Notes: generated by a model not told the origin, from the sequence alone. Counted from the first letter of the stretch, positions 38,825-55,620 are shown. The stretch: DNA of 64,000 nt from Pseudofrankia inefficax (GCF_000166135.1 NC_014666.1:7626001-7690000), one strand, 5' to 3'. Numbers and translations are program-made.

Positions 38825-39519
38825 GCCGACACCTCAACCTTCTGGGCGTCCGACGGTGCGAAGTCGGCCGGCGCGGGCCGCTTGGCGGCGCTGCGCACGA
38901 AGACCAGCCCGCCGTCCACACCGGGAACCGCGCCCTTGATCAGCAGCAGGCCCCGCTCGGCGTCGACCGCGTGCACGGTCAGGCCGGCGACGGTGACCCG
39001 CACGTTGCCCATGCGGCCGGCCATCCGCAGGCCCTTGAAGACCCGGCCCGGAGTGGCGCAACCGCCGACCGAGCCCGGCGAGCGGTGCTTGCGCTCGACG
39101 CCGTGACCGGCGCCCAGGCCCTTGAAGCCGTGCCGCTTCATGACACCCGCGAAGCCCTTGCCCTTCGAGGTGCCCGTGACGTCCACGACCGTGCCAGCGT
39201 CGAAGACCGAGCCGTCGAGCTGGAGGCCCGCGCTGTAGTTGCCCGCGTCGGCGGTCCGCAGCTCGGCCAGGTGGCGGCGCGGAGTCACACCGGCGGCGGC
39301 GAAATGGCCCCGGGTCGGCTTGTTGGTCTTCCGGGGGTCGATCTCGCCGTAGCCCAGCTGCACGGCCGCATATCCGTCGTTGTCCGGGGTTTTCACCTGG
39401 GTCACGACGTTAGGACCGGCCTGGATCACGGTGATCGGTACGACGCGGTTCTGCGCGTCCCAGACCTGGGTCATCCCGAGCTTGGTGCCCAGGAGCCCCC
39501 TGTAGTTTCGGTTGAGCAT
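38821..39519 (-). CDS. rplC: 50S ribosomal protein L3
   Basis: 232 residues. [19 protein letters not shown] start, [52 protein letters not shown] near the peptidyl-transferase centre. ATG at 39519, 16 bp behind rpsJ. Confidence 0.98.
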   Translation of the reverse strand: MLNRNYRGLLGTKLGMTQVWDAQNRVVPITVIQAGPNVVTQVKTPDNDGYAAVQLGYGEIDPRKTNKPTRGHFAAAGVTPRRHLAELRTADAGNYSAGLQLDGSVFDAGTVVDVTGTSKGKGFAGVMKRHGFKGLGAGHGVERKHRSPGSVGGCATPGRVFKGLRMAGRMGNVRVTVAGLTVHAVDAERGLLLIKGAVPGVDGGLVFVRSAAKRPAPADFAPSDAQKVEVSA

Positions 39520-39535
39520 GGCTGCGCCCGGCCCC

Positions 39536-39844
39536 TTACAGCTTGATCTCGATGTCGACGCCGGCGGGGAGGTCGAGGCGCATGAGCGAGTCGACCGTCT
39601 TCGGCGTCGGGTCAAGGATGTCAATGAGCCGCTTGTGCGTGCGCATCTCGAAGTGCTCGCGGCTGTCCTTGTACTTGTGCGGCGACCGGATGACGCAGTA
39701 GATGTTCTTCTCCGTCGGCAGCGGCACCGGACCCGCGACCTGCGCCCCGGTCCGCGTCACGGTCTCGACGATCTTACGCGCCGAGCTGTCGATGACCTCG
39801 TGGTCATAGGCCTTGAGCCGGATGCGGATCTTCTGTGCCGCCAT
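39536..39844 (-). CDS. rpsJ: 30S ribosomal protein S10 (NusE)
   Basis: 102 residues. [43 protein letters not shown] and [36 protein letters not shown]. Also the NusE antitermination factor. First gene of the S10 operon, 237 bp behind tuf. Confidence 0.98.
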   Translation of the reverse strand: MAAQKIRIRLKAYDHEVIDSSARKIVETVTRTGAQVAGPVPLPTEKNIYCVIRSPHKYKDSREHFEMRTHKRLIDILDPTPKTVDSLMRLDLPAGVDIEIKL

Positions 39845-40030
39845 GGTGGGCTTCGCCTGTCCTGTCTGTCTCGTCACCCGGGGTACCGCGACCGGGCTCC
39901 GGGATTGCACCGGTCGCCGGGCGTACCACTTCCTTCTTGCCCCGCTCCCGGACGCTCCGGGTTCAGGGACCCATACCGCCGAACGGAGCCGAGGCCCCGC
40001 CGGCGGCGGTCATGCTTCGCGCAAACGGAG

Positions 40031-40075
40031 GGAGGTGCTGCGCGCGGACCTTTCGGCACCGCGCGCGGCACCTCC
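40031..40075 (-). terminator. strong hairpin behind tuf
   Basis: 17-bp arms GGAGGTGCTGCGCGCGG/CCGCGCGCGGCACCTCC (one G-U) around an 11-nt loop, 6 nt after the tuf stop. No U-tract. Confidence 0.75.
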
Positions 40076-40081
40076 CACCCA

Positions 40082-41275
40082 CTACTTGATGACCTTCAGG
40101 ACCTGACCGGCGCCGACGGTACGGCCACCCTCACGGATGGCGAACCGCAGGCCCTCCTCCATGGCGATGGGCTGGATCAGCTCAACGACCATCTCGGTGT
40201 TGTCGCCCGGCATGACCATCTCGGTGCCCTCGGGGAGGGTCACGACGCCGGTCACGTCGGTCGTCCGGAAGTAGAACTGCGGACGGTAGTTGTTGAAGAA
40301 CGGCGTGTGACGGCCGCCTTCGTCCTTGTTCAGGATGTAGACGCGGGCCTCGAAGTTGGTGTGCGGCGTGATGCTCTTCGGCTTCACGACGACCTGGCCG
40401 CGCTCGACGTCCTCACGCTTGATGCCGCGCAGGAGCAGACCGACGTTGTCACCGGCCTGGCCCTGGTCGAGCAGCTTGCGGAACATCTCGACACCCGTGA
40501 CCGTGGTGGTCTGGGTCTCGTTCTTGATGCCGACGATCTCGACGGTCTCCGACACCTTGACGATGCCGCGCTCGACTCGGCCGGTGACGACCGTGCCACG
40601 ACCGGTGATCGTGAAGACGTCCTCGATCGGCATGAGGAACGGCTTCTCGATGTCGCGCACCGGCTCGGGGATCGACTCGTCGACCGCGGCCATGAGCTCG
40701 AGGAGCTTCGCGCCCCACTCCTTGTCGCCCTCGAGGGCCTTCAGAGCGGAGACACGGATGACCGGAACGTCGTCACCCGGGAACTCGTACTGGCTGAGCA
40801 GCTCGCGAACCTCGAGCTCGACGAGCTCCAGGATCTCCTCGTCGTCGACCATGTCGGCCTTGTTCAGGGCGACGACGATGTACGGCACGCCGACCTGACG
40901 AGCGAGGAGCACGTGCTCCTTCGTCTGCGGCATCGGGCCGTCGGTCGCCGACACGACCAGGATCGCGCCGTCCATCTGCGCGGCACCGGTGATCATGTTC
41001 TTGATGTAGTCGGCGTGACCCGGGCAGTCGACGTGCGCGTAGTGCCGGGCGTCCGTCTGGTATTCGACGTGCGCGATGGAGATGGTGATACCGCGGGCCT
41101 TCTCCTCGGGCGCCTTGTCGATCTGGTCGAACGGGGTGAACGGGTTCAGGTCCGGGTGGGCGTCGTGCAGGACCTTCGTGATCGCCGCCGTCAGCGTGGT
41201 CTTGCCATGGTCAATGTGACCGATGGTGCCAATGTTGACGTGCGGTTTGGTCCGCTCGAACTTCTGCTTCGCCAC
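40082..41275 (-). CDS. tuf: elongation factor Tu
   Basis: 397 residues. GTPase delivering aminoacyl-tRNA. G1 [11 protein letters not shown]2 ARGITI, G3 DCPGHADY, G4 NKAD, G5 SALKAL; domain [17 protein letters not shown] and C-terminal [15 protein letters not shown]. No elfamycin-resistance-like deviation is obvious. 71 bp behind fusA, followed by a strong hairpin. Confidence 0.99.
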   Translation of the reverse strand: MAKQKFERTKPHVNIGTIGHIDHGKTTLTAAITKVLHDAHPDLNPFTPFDQIDKAPEEKARGITISIAHVEYQTDARHYAHVDCPGHADYIKNMITGAAQMDGAILVVSATDGPMPQTKEHVLLARQVGVPYIVVALNKADMVDDEEILELVELEVRELLSQYEFPGDDVPVIRVSALKALEGDKEWGAKLLELMAAVDESIPEPVRDIEKPFLMPIEDVFTITGRGTVVTGRVERGIVKVSETVEIVGIKNETQTTTVTGVEMFRKLLDQGQAGDNVGLLLRGIKREDVERGQVVVKPKSITPHTNFEARVYILNKDEGGRHTPFFNNYRPQFYFRTTDVTGVVTLPEGTEMVMPGDNTEMVVELIQPIAMEEGLRFAIREGGRTVGAGQVLKVIK

Positions 41276-41346
41276 GGGTGTCCCTCCAAGGACGGGTGGT
41301 GTCGTGCTGTGCTTCGCTTGTGGGATTGCTGGCGGGACGGACCCGT

Positions 41347-43440
41347 CTATTCGCCCCGAGCCTTCGCGATGATTTCCTTCGCGACGTTGCCGGGAACTTC
41401 GGCGTAGGAGTCGAACTGCATGGAGTAGTTCGCCCGGCCCGACGTCTTCGACCGCAGGTCGCCGACGTAGCCGAACATCTCCGACAGCGGCACCAGCGCC
41501 CGGATGATCCGGGAGCCACCGCGCTCGTCCATCGCCTGGATCTGGCCGCGCCGCGAGTTCAGGTCACCGATGACGTCACCCATGTAGTCCTCGGGAGTCG
41601 TCACCTCGACCGACATCATCGGCTCGAGCAGGACCGGGTCGGCCCTGCGTGCCGCCTCCTTGAACGCCATCGATCCGGCGATCTTGAAGGCCAGCTCGGA
41701 CGAGTCGACGTCGTGGTACTGGCCGTCCTGCAGGGTGACCTTGACGTCGACCAGCGGGTAGCCGGCGAGCACACCGAACTCCATGGCCTCCTGGCAGCCC
41801 GCGTCCACCGAGGGGATGTACTCCTTGGGGATGCGGCCACCGGTGACCTTGTTCGAGAACTCGTAGCCACCGCCATCGCCGCCGGAAGGCTCCAGGTCGA
41901 TGATCACCCGAGCGTACTGGCCAGAACCACCAGTCTGCTTCTTGTGGGTGTAGTCGACCTTCTCCACCTTGCGGCGGATGGTCTCGCGGTAGGCGACCTG
42001 CGGGCGGCCGACGTTGGCGTCGACGCTGTACTCGCGCTTCATCCGGTCGACCAGCACCTCAAGGTGCAGCTCGCCCATGCCGGAGATGACCGTCTGGCCG
42101 GTCTCCTCGTCGGTCCTGACCTGGAAGGTCGGGTCCTCCTCGGCCAGCCGCTGGATCGCCGTACCCAGCTTCTGCTGGTCGACCTTCGTCTTCGGCTCGA
42201 TCGCGACGTGGATGACGGGGGCAGGGAAGGTCATCGACTCGAGCACGACCGGCGCGTTCGGGTCGCAGAGCGTGTCACCGGTGGTGGTGTTCTTCAGCCC
42301 GACGACCGCGACGATCTGGCCGGCGCCGACGCCATCCCGGTCTTCCCGGTGGTTGGCGTGCATCTGCAGGATGCGGCCGATCCGCTCCTTGCGGTCCTTG
42401 GTCGAGTTGAGCACCGCGGAACCGGAAGCGAGCTTGCCGGAGTACACCCGGATGTAGGTCAGCTTGCCCACGAACGGGTCCGACATGATCTTGAAGGCCA
42501 GCGCCGAGAACGGCTCGTCCTCGCTGGCGGCCCGCTTGACCTCGACGTCCTCGCGACCCGGCTGGTGGCCGGTGGTCTCGCCGACGTCGGTCGGGCTGGG
42601 CAGGAAGTCGACAATGGCGTCGAGCATGGGCTGCACGCCCTTGTTCTTGAACGCCGTGCCGCACATCACCGGGTTGATCGAGCTGGCGAGGGTGGCGCGC
42701 CGGATACCGGCGAGCAACTCCTCCTCGGTCGGCTCCTCGCCCTCGAGGTACTTCTCCATGAGCGCGTCGTCGTTCTCGGCGACGGTCTCGAGGAGCTTCT
42801 CGCGCCATTCCTGCGCGGCCTCTTGGTGGTCACGCGGGATGTCGACGACGTCGTAGGAGGCGCCCTTGTCCTCGGACTGCCAGATCAGACCCTTCATGCG
42901 GATCAGATCGATGACGCCCTTGAAGTCGGACTCGACTCCCCACGGCAGCTGGATGACGGCCGGCGTCGCGTCGAGACGCTCGATCATCATCTCGACGCAG
43001 CGGTGGAACTCCGCGCCGACCCGGTCCATCTTGTTGACGAAGGCGATCCGCGGCACGTGGTAGCGGTCGGCCTGGCGCCACACGGTCTCGCTCTGCGGCT
43101 CGACGCCGGCGACGGCGTCGAAGACCGCCACGGCGCCGTCGAGGACGCGCAGCGACCGCTCCACCTCGACGGTGAAGTCGACGTGGCCCGGAGTGTCGAT
43201 GATGTTGATGGTGTGGTCGCGCCAGACACAGGTGGTGGCCGCGGAGGTGATGGTGATCCCCCGCTCCTGCTCCTGCGGCATCCAGTCCATCGTGGCGCCG
43301 CCGTCGTGAACTTCACCGATCTTGTAGTTCACACCGGTGTAGAACAGGATGCGCTCGGTCGTCGTGGTCTTGCCCGCGTCGATGTGGGCCATGATCCCGA
43401 TGTTTCGGGTCGTGGCCAGGGCGGCACGTACGTCAGCCAT
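41347..43440 (-). CDS. fusA: elongation factor G
   Basis: 697 residues. Translocase GTPase. [39 protein letters not shown] and NKMDRVGA give the G-domain; domain [35 protein letters not shown] and the C-terminal [18 protein letters not shown] follow. Six bp behind rpsG. Confidence 0.99.
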   Translation of the reverse strand: MADVRAALATTRNIGIMAHIDAGKTTTTERILFYTGVNYKIGEVHDGGATMDWMPQEQERGITITSAATTCVWRDHTINIIDTPGHVDFTVEVERSLRVLDGAVAVFDAVAGVEPQSETVWRQADRYHVPRIAFVNKMDRVGAEFHRCVEMMIERLDATPAVIQLPWGVESDFKGVIDLIRMKGLIWQSEDKGASYDVVDIPRDHQEAAQEWREKLLETVAENDDALMEKYLEGEEPTEEELLAGIRRATLASSINPVMCGTAFKNKGVQPMLDAIVDFLPSPTDVGETTGHQPGREDVEVKRAASEDEPFSALAFKIMSDPFVGKLTYIRVYSGKLASGSAVLNSTKDRKERIGRILQMHANHREDRDGVGAGQIVAVVGLKNTTTGDTLCDPNAPVVLESMTFPAPVIHVAIEPKTKVDQQKLGTAIQRLAEEDPTFQVRTDEETGQTVISGMGELHLEVLVDRMKREYSVDANVGRPQVAYRETIRRKVEKVDYTHKKQTGGSGQYARVIIDLEPSGGDGGGYEFSNKVTGGRIPKEYIPSVDAGCQEAMEFGVLAGYPLVDVKVTLQDGQYHDVDSSELAFKIAGSMAFKEAARRADPVLLEPMMSVEVTTPEDYMGDVIGDLNSRRGQIQAMDERGGSRIIRALVPLSEMFGYVGDLRSKTSGRANYSMQFDSYAEVPGNVAKEIIAKARGE

Positions 43441-43446
43441 GACAGA

Positions 43447-43917
43447 TCACCAGCGGTAGTGGGCGAAGGCCTTGTTGGACTCGGCCATCTTGTGGGTGTC
43501 CTCCCGGCGCTTCACGCTCGCGCCGAGGCCGTTGCTCGCGTCGATCAGCTCGTTCATGAGCCGCTCGGTCATCGTCTTCTCACGCCGGCCACGCGAGTAC
43601 GCGACCAGCCAGCGCAGCGCCAGCGTGGTGCTGCGGCCGGCGCGGACCTCGATCGGCACCTGGTAGGTGGCGCCACCGACCCGGCGGCTACGCACCTCCA
43701 GCGTCGGCTTGACGTTGTCCAGCGCCCGCTTGAGGGTGACCACGGGGTCGTTGCCGGTCTTCTCCCGGGCACCCTCGAGCGCGCCGTAGACGATCCGCTC
43801 GGCAATCGACTTCTTGCCGCTCATCAGCACCTTGTTGACCAGAGAGGTCACCAGCGGCGACCCGTACACCGGGTCGACGACGACAGCGTGCTTGGGAGCG
43901 GGCCCCTTGCGTGGCAT
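43447..43917 (-). CDS. rpsG: 30S ribosomal protein S7
   Basis: 156 residues, exact family length. [46 protein letters not shown] start; C-terminal [20 protein letters not shown]7 is the classical str-operon repressor. The ATG overlaps the rpsL stop by one base (TAATG). Confidence 0.98.
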   Translation of the reverse strand: MPRKGPAPKHAVVVDPVYGSPLVTSLVNKVLMSGKKSIAERIVYGALEGAREKTGNDPVVTLKRALDNVKPTLEVRSRRVGGATYQVPIEVRAGRSTTLALRWLVAYSRGRREKTMTERLMNELIDASNGLGASVKRREDTHKMAESNKAFAHYRW

Positions 43918-44291
43918 TAGCCCTTCTCCTTCTTCGCTCCGTAGCGGCTACGAGCCTGCTTGCGGTTACGGACACCCTGCGTGTCCAACGCCCCGCGAAC
44001 GATCTTGTAGCGAACGCCCGGAAGGTCCTTCACTCGCCCGCCGCGCACCAGGACCATCGAGTGCTCCTGGAGGTTGTGGCCCACACCCGGGATGTACGCC
44101 GTGACCTCGATCCCGCTGGAAAGCCGGACACGCGCGACCTTGCGCAGCGCCGAGTTCGGCTTCTTGGGCGTGGTCGTGTAGACGCGAGTGCACACGCCAC
44201 GGCGCTGCGGGCTCCCCTTGAGAGCCGGGGTCTTGGTCTTCTCGACCTTGTCCTGCCGGCCCTTCCGGACCAGCTGCTGGATCGTGGGCAA
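43917..44291 (-). CDS. rpsL: 30S ribosomal protein S12
   Basis: 124 residues, exact family length from the TTG at 44291 (GGGAG 6 nt upstream). [33 protein letters not shown] start. The streptomycin-relevant lysines are in KKPNSALRK and [12 protein letters not shown], both wild type, so no high-level S12-based resistance is expected. First gene of the str operon. Confidence 0.97.
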   Translation of the reverse strand: MPTIQQLVRKGRQDKVEKTKTPALKGSPQRRGVCTRVYTTTPKKPNSALRKVARVRLSSGIEVTAYIPGVGHNLQEHSMVLVRGGRVKDLPGVRYKIVRGALDTQGVRNRKQARSRYGAKKEKG

Positions 44292-44336
44292 CGCCGCTCC
44301 CGTTCTCGTCCTTCTCGTGGTGCCGTTGTCCCCCGT

Positions 44337-44377
44337 GGTCCGGGGGTCCGAGGGTCGCCCCTCGGGGAAAATCACGG
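44337..44377. repeat. dispersed composite palindromic repeat, copy 3 (hairpin I only)
   Basis: GGGGGTCCGAGGGTCGCCCC then TCGGGG: hairpin I with CCGAGGG-TCG-CCCTCGG arms. The conserved GCAGACATC tail is degenerate (AAAATCAC) and hairpin II is missing. Confidence 0.65.
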
Positions 44378-44793
44378 GCTCCGGAGCTGACCGAAGTCGG
44401 CGCCCAGGTGGCCCATCGTGTGTTCCGCCGACCCACGCGGTCGGGCGTGTCGCGCCCGCCAGCACCTACCGGCCGAGGCCGATCTGTCCCAGAGGGAGCG
44501 CACTTACCGGCTTATCGAGCGCCCGCCCACCGACGAGGCCCACCTGGAGGCAGGTCTCGGGATGAGACGGGCACCGACAGTCGCTGACGGCGGTCAGACT
44601 GACGCACGCGCACCGCTGGTACACCCGGGGATACCCAGAGGGTCACCCGCGTTCCGGCGGCTTGCTTCATCCGACCCGGACAGACTCGCCCGGACCTAGA
44701 TCATCGCCACAAGTCTACCTGACACCGTTCTGTAACAGCGACAGGCTAACCCGCGATGCGCGCTGAGGGCCGCAACCCACTCCCGAGCCGCTA

Positions 44794-44884
44794 GGGCCCT
44801 TCGGGTCCAGGGGTCGCCCCCCGGGTCAGCATCACGAGCTTGCCGACGCTGCCCTGAGGACAGGCGCCAGACTTGCCCGACTCG
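44794..44884. repeat. dispersed composite palindromic repeat, copy 4
   Basis: GGTCCAGGGGTCGCCCCCCG GG is followed by GTCAGCATC (cf. GCAGACATC) and by a degenerate hairpin II, GCTGCCC-TGA-GGACAGG. Confidence 0.65.
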
Positions 44885-44940
44885 CATCACGGGCTAGCCG
44901 GAAGCCGTCTGAAGGACAGCAACCAGGCTTACCCAACTCG
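44830..44940. repeat. two degenerate tandem copies of a 55/56-bp unit
   Basis: Units 44830-44884 and 44885-44940 both begin CATCACG(A/G)GCT(T/A)GCCG and end CTT(G/A)CCC(G/A)ACTCG, with GGACAG...CCAG between. They look like a duplicated hairpin-II module. Confidence 0.7.
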
Positions 44941-45353
44941 CCACAGCGCCAGCCGACCGCATCGTGTCGAGGCGCAGGACACACGCCGGAGCCACGCGGA
45001 CTCCGGCCACAGGACGCAACATTACTCCACGCCCACGTCAAGTGTCGAACCGGGTCTCCTTTGCGCCCACGGCCAGTCGGCCGCCCGCCGGGCGCTACCG
45101 GAGCTCAGGCGTCCCGCCTCCCGCGAGGACGCGTCCCAGTCGTTCGTCGCCGTTGACGTGTCGTGCGCTGGCTATGGGGCCAGCTGTCCCGTTGCGTTGG
45201 AACCGTTGTACCGGCCCCACGTCTCGCCCATGTTGCGTTGTGTTACCGCGTGACTGACATACCCGGCCTGCGGGGCCCATTGTGCCGCTCTGGCAGGCTG
45301 AGTGCAGGCAAAACGCCAAGTTGGCGCGAACCGACCGCCAGCCAGCACTGCCC

Positions 45354-45428
45354 TGATCGCTACCTACGCCCTCCCATGGCCGTGAATCGTCCATGAGTAC
45401 AACCACCGGAGGGCCAAAGCGGCGATCA
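45354..45428. repeat. 75-bp structured repeat, copy A (left of the glycosylase gene)
   Basis: Ends TGATCGC (45354-45360) and GCGATCA (45422-45428) are inverted repeats, followed inward by 7 unpaired bases on each side and by GCCCTCC/GGAGGGC. The loop contains CGTGAATC and ACAACCACCGG. Same length and architecture as copy B at 46225. Confidence 0.85.
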
Positions 45429-45500
45429 AGCTGGCCGGCAGGGGCAAGTCCGGGGCTGACGGTGGGTCGCCGATTCCGGTTGATGATGAGGGGAGCGCTC

Positions 45501-46172
45501 ATGCCGACCAGGAGCGCCGCGACGGCGGCCGAGCCCGGCGAAAGCCCAGGTAGTGAGCCAGCAGCGGGCGAGCACACCTCTGCTCCTCGCAGCCTGACGG
45601 CCTCGGCGGCAGCCGCCGACCCAAGGCGGAAGCCGGCACGCGCGGAGCTACTGGCGGCCTACGGTCGCGCGGTCCCAGACCTGATCAGGCCCGGCCTGAA
45701 GGTACTGATCTGCGGGATCAACCCGTCGCTCGCCGCCGGCGCGACCGGTTTTCACTTCGGGGGCACCGCGAACCGGCTGTGGGCAACCCTGCACCAGGCC
45801 GGGTTCACCGACCGCCAACTGCACCCCTCCGAGACCGACGAGCTGCTCGCCCGCGGCATCGGCATCACCAACATCGTGAACCGGGCCACCGCCCGCGCGG
45901 ACGAGATCAGCGACGACGAGATCCGCGCCGGCGTGGGCCGGCTCACCGCCACCGTCGACCGGTACCAGCCCGGGTGGCTGGCCTTCCTCGGCCTCGGCGC
46001 CTACCGGACCGCCTTCGGCGTAAAGAAGGCAACGGTCGGCCGTCAGCCCGACCACCTCGGGCCGGTCGGCGTCTGGCTGCTGCCGAACCCCAGTGGCCTC
46101 AACGCCCACTACTCCCTCCCAGCCCTGGTCGGGGCCTACCGCGAGCTGTACGAGGCCGCCAACGCCTCGTAG
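45501..46172 (+). CDS. mug: mismatch-specific (G/U, G/T) DNA glycosylase, Mug/TDG family
   Basis: Uracil-DNA glycosylase superfamily enzyme removing U or T opposite G. 223 residues. LICGINPSLAAGATGFHFGGTANRLWATLHQAGF carries the Mug motif with the active Asn in GINPS, ITNIVNRATARADEIS is the second conserved block, and LLPNPSGLNAH is the NPSGL motif that wedges into DNA. The first 55 residues are Ala/Pro/Ser-rich and probably disordered. The ATG at 45501 has GGGGAG 7 nt upstream; the frame is open further up through the repeat. It stands on the opposite strand inside the rpoC-rpsL gap, bracketed by two 75-bp repeats. Confidence 0.9.
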   Translation: MPTRSAATAAEPGESPGSEPAAGEHTSAPRSLTASAAAADPRRKPARAELLAAYGRAVPDLIRPGLKVLICGINPSLAAGATGFHFGGTANRLWATLHQAGFTDRQLHPSETDELLARGIGITNIVNRATARADEISDDEIRAGVGRLTATVDRYQPGWLAFLGLGAYRTAFGVKKATVGRQPDHLGPVGVWLLPNPSGLNAHYSLPALVGAYRELYEAANAS

Positions 46173-46224
46173 GGACCCGGAGCCGATCGACTCGTGCCTG
46201 GTGGTCCGGTCAGCCCGCGCGTGA

Positions 46225-46299
46225 TGATCGCCGTTTCAGCCCTCTGGTGGTCGTGAATCCGGCCCGCCCACAACCACCGGAGGGCGCAACTCGCGATCA
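46225..46299. repeat. 75-bp structured repeat, copy B (right of the glycosylase gene)
   Basis: TGATCGC (46225-46231) pairs with GCGATCA (46293-46299); after 7-base internal loops, GCCCTCTGGTGGT (46239-46251) pairs with ACCACCGGAGGGC (46273-46285, one G-U). The loop again contains CGTGAATC. Confidence 0.87.
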
Positions 46300-46313
46300 A
46301 GCCCCTCAACGAA

Positions 46314-46345
46314 ACGGCGGGCGCCCCCGAGGGGACGCCCGCCGT
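46314..46345. terminator. terminator hairpin behind rpoC
   Basis: ACGGCGGGCG/CGCCCGCCGT with an inner CCCC/GGGG stem, 19 nt after the rpoC stop and also facing the converging glycosylase gene. No U-tract. Confidence 0.75.
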
Positions 46346-46364
46346 CGTGCGGTGCGGGTACTGA

Positions 46365-50258
<3,894 letters not shown>

Positions 50259-50314
50259 GACTGTCGCCTGCTCTCTCTTTCTCGTGTCGGACGCTCAGTC
50301 GGTGTGTGGGCCGG

Positions 50315-50347
50315 ACCGGCCCGCCCGCGGGTTACGGGCGGGCCGGT
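50315..50347. repeat. 13-bp perfect hairpin in the rpoB-rpoC spacer
   Basis: ACCGGCCCGCCCG (50315-50327) and CGGGCGGGCCGGT (50335-50347), 7-nt loop. It starts 7 nt after the rpoB stop. No U-tract. Confidence 0.85.
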
Positions 50348-50354
50348 CGGCCAC

Positions 50355-53777
<3,423 letters not shown>

Positions 53778-54021
53778 GGTGGTCCTTCCGGTGGCCTGGC
53801 ATCGGGCGGGAGATGCCGACGAGCCGTCGGGGTGGTCAGGTGATCAGTGTCTCGCCGCGTTTACACGCGGCGACTGCGGGGTAGTCGGCCGGTTGTCTCT
53901 GGTGAGTACCGCCACCCCCGCTCACACCAGACATCCGGAGCCCGAGAGCGGCGGATCCCCGGACGCGCGACACGCGCGAGCGGGCGATCCGGGACGTTCC
54001 CCGGCATCGGGTCTTGGCGAA

Positions 54022-54045
54022 GCTGGCCGAAGGCCAGCGAGCAGG
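54022..54045. repeat. GAA-triloop hairpin (module II) in the rpoB leader
   Basis: GCTGGCC-GAA-GGCCAGC followed by GAGCAGG, the same tail (G.GA.CAGG) seen after hairpin II at 17649 and 63699. Confidence 0.75.
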
Positions 54046-54160
54046 CGTGGAGTCCTCTTTGGGGCGGGCAGGCGGTCGTGCGGTCCGGGTCGGACCCGGC
54101 TCGGCCGGACGTAAGACCTCAGAAGCTCTCCCTGACCCGTTCGGCCGCGCGTAGCGCGAC

Positions 54161-54235
54161 ACCGGGTCCGAGAAACCGCCCCCTGGCAGACGTCGTGGCC
54201 TCCGGCGAAGCTGTCCCTACGGGAAGCAAGCCGGC
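54161..54235. repeat. dispersed composite palindromic repeat, copy 5 (degenerate)
   Basis: GGGTCCGAGAAACCGCCCCC is a degraded hairpin I, the tail TGGCAGACGTC is conserved, and hairpin II has outer CCGGC/GCCGG and inner TCCC-TAC-GGGA. Confidence 0.6.
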
Positions 54236-54404
54236 GAACCGGGCGCGCTGTTCCCGGTCATCGCACGGGACGCATCAGACGCCGGTCCCGGCGGAGATGG
54301 CGGGGCGCCGACGGCCCAGCGGGAGGGATGCCGGCGAGACCACCACGGGTGGCGGGAACGGATCTGACAGGCCCAGTGCAACGAAAAGGACAGCGCAAAC
54401 TAGC

Positions 54405-54433
54405 AGTGTAGCCTCAGGCCGCACTGCTGACAA
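54405..54433 (-). promoter_or_regulatory. rpoBC promoter with embedded palindrome
   Basis: On the minus strand TTGTCA (-35, 54433-54428) and TACACT (-10, 54410-54405) are separated by exactly 17 bp, the best promoter match in the window. A palindrome AGCAGTG-N13-CACTGCT (54402-54428) runs from the -35 through the -10, so an overlapping operator is possible. Transcription would start near 54398. Confidence 0.65.
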
Positions 54434-55200
54434 GCCCCGTCGTCATGTTCGTGGTGCACACTCTCGCGCTGTATTTCGGCGATCTTGCTGCCTGCGTCCG
54501 ACCTGCCGTGTTCCCGCCTGTCCCGCCTTCCTTTCACCTGTGGGTCGGGCACCCTGAGGGCGCCTCTCGACCGTTTCTCGGCCACCGCTTCGCCTCGCCG
54601 CCGCCGGTCCTACCCGGCCCCTCGTCGAGTCCCGGCACGTCCGGCGGTGTGCCGCCTGGCCGCCGCCGGGTGGGCCGTCCCCACGCGGCGCGCCCCCAAC
54701 GGGGCGCTCCTCACAGGGCGTTAGCCTGCCCGACTTCGCCAGATCGCGGCGGTGGTCCGCCAAATGATGGAACTCCGTTGTGGGCGATGCAGTCAACCCC
54801 TCAGACGGACCCCATGAGCGGTTAGTTACCGATCTGCCGCTCGTGCCGCCCCTGGCACACTCGCCCGGAAGGCCAGCCGAGGCCGCGCGGGCCCCGCCGT
54901 CCCACCGGTCCTGGCCGTACGTCGGACGGGTCCAACCAGCATCGGACAACTCCGCCGGGCCGGCCACCGCACGGCCACCCACCGCGACGTCGATCCACGT
55001 CGGCGGCCGCCGAGGCCTCTCGCCTGGCGGGGCCTCGGCCCCGGTCCGCCGCCCCGCCGCCGGCGGCCGGCACGCGCCCGCCGCGGCCACCCCCACCGGC
55101 TCCCGCCCGCAGCTCCGGGAGCGCCGGTGATGGACCGTAACCCATCTCACCTGGACCGAGCCAGGACCGACCTCGGCGCGTACCGGTCCCCTGGGTGTGA
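54434..55200. other. rplL-rpoB spacer, upstream of the rpoB promoter
   Basis: No convincing gene; the open frames on both strands are Arg/Pro/Gly-rich shadows without domain similarity. Streptomyces-type clusters have no gene here either, to my knowledge. Confidence 0.5.
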
Positions 55201-55291
55201 GGCCGGGGTGTGGGGCCGGGGTGTGGGGCCGGGGTGTGGGGCCGGGGTGTGGGGCCGGGGTGTGGGGCCGGGGTGTGGGGCCGGGGTGTGG
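55201..55291. repeat. seven perfect tandem copies of a 13-bp G-rich unit (GGCCGGGGTGTGG)
   Basis: Seven identical copies in exactly 91 bp. Each has a GGGG run, and with the next unit GGGGTGTGGGGCCGGGG spacing results, so the + strand could form G-quadruplexes. The low-complexity proteins that read through it in several frames are not genes. Confidence 0.95.
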
Positions 55292-55487
55292 GCCCCAGCC
55301 GCGCCGGCGACGACACCGCTCACCGATCCGCGGGCGACGAGGCCCTCAGGGCGTCGACGGCGTCGGGGGGTAGCCGTTACCCCTGTCGGGCCTCGTACGG
55401 CCGCCAGCGGCCCACTCCGTCGCACAGGGCCGACTACCAGCCGCGACCGCGGCACGGGGCGGCCCTCAGCGGCGCCCCCCGCAACGA

Positions 55488-55565
55488 CGTGAGCCGTGCC
55501 GGGCCCGGTGGGTCCCCAAGAGCTCGGAGGCTCCGGGGCCACTGTGGGGGCCGGCACGGCTCACG
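55488..55565. repeat. 15-bp inverted repeat around a 48-bp structured loop, rplL-rpoB spacer
   Basis: CGTGAGCCGTGCCGG (55488-55502) and CCGGCACGGCTCACG (55551-55565) are perfect complements. The arms share GAGCCGTGCCGG with the rplA terminator at 57291-57327. The loop can form GGCCC/GGGCC stems. Confidence 0.85.
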
Positions 55566-55620
55566 GGAGACCGTGCGGGGCCGGCGACGCCAATCGCGCC
55601 GTCGGCCCGACGGGTACGCG

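Larger units (their letters stand above)
44292..45353. other. large spacer upstream of rpsL
   Basis: About 1.06 kb without a credible gene: the open frames are short and lack family similarity. It holds two copies of hairpin I of the dispersed repeat, a degenerate tandem repeat (44830-44940), and a possible rpsL promoter with TAGACT at 44718-44713 (minus strand, -35 poor), which would give a leader of about 420 nt. Confidence 0.55.
53778..54404. other. rpoB leader region
   Basis: No gene seen. It holds a GAA-triloop hairpin (GCTGGCC-GAA-GGCCAGC, 54022-54038, followed by GAGCAGGC) and a degenerate copy of the dispersed repeat. If the promoter at 54405-54433 is used, all of it is transcribed ahead of rpoB. 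Confidence 0.6.

Noticed and set aside
44873-45253. Possible gene in the rpsL upstream spacer
   Set aside because: No ribosome binding site, His/Ser/Arg-rich composition, and it overlaps the diverged tandem repeat.
45393-45500. N-terminal extension of the Mug glycosylase
   Set aside because: It would translate part of the 75-bp repeat; the ATG at 45501 has a good ribosome binding site.
54443-55150. Long open frames on both strands in the rplL-rpoB spacer
   Set aside because: Arg/Pro/Gly-rich translations without a domain, without good start sites; typical random open frames of GC-rich DNA.
55201-55291. CRISPR array
   Set aside because: The 13-bp units are contiguous without spacers and no cas genes are present.
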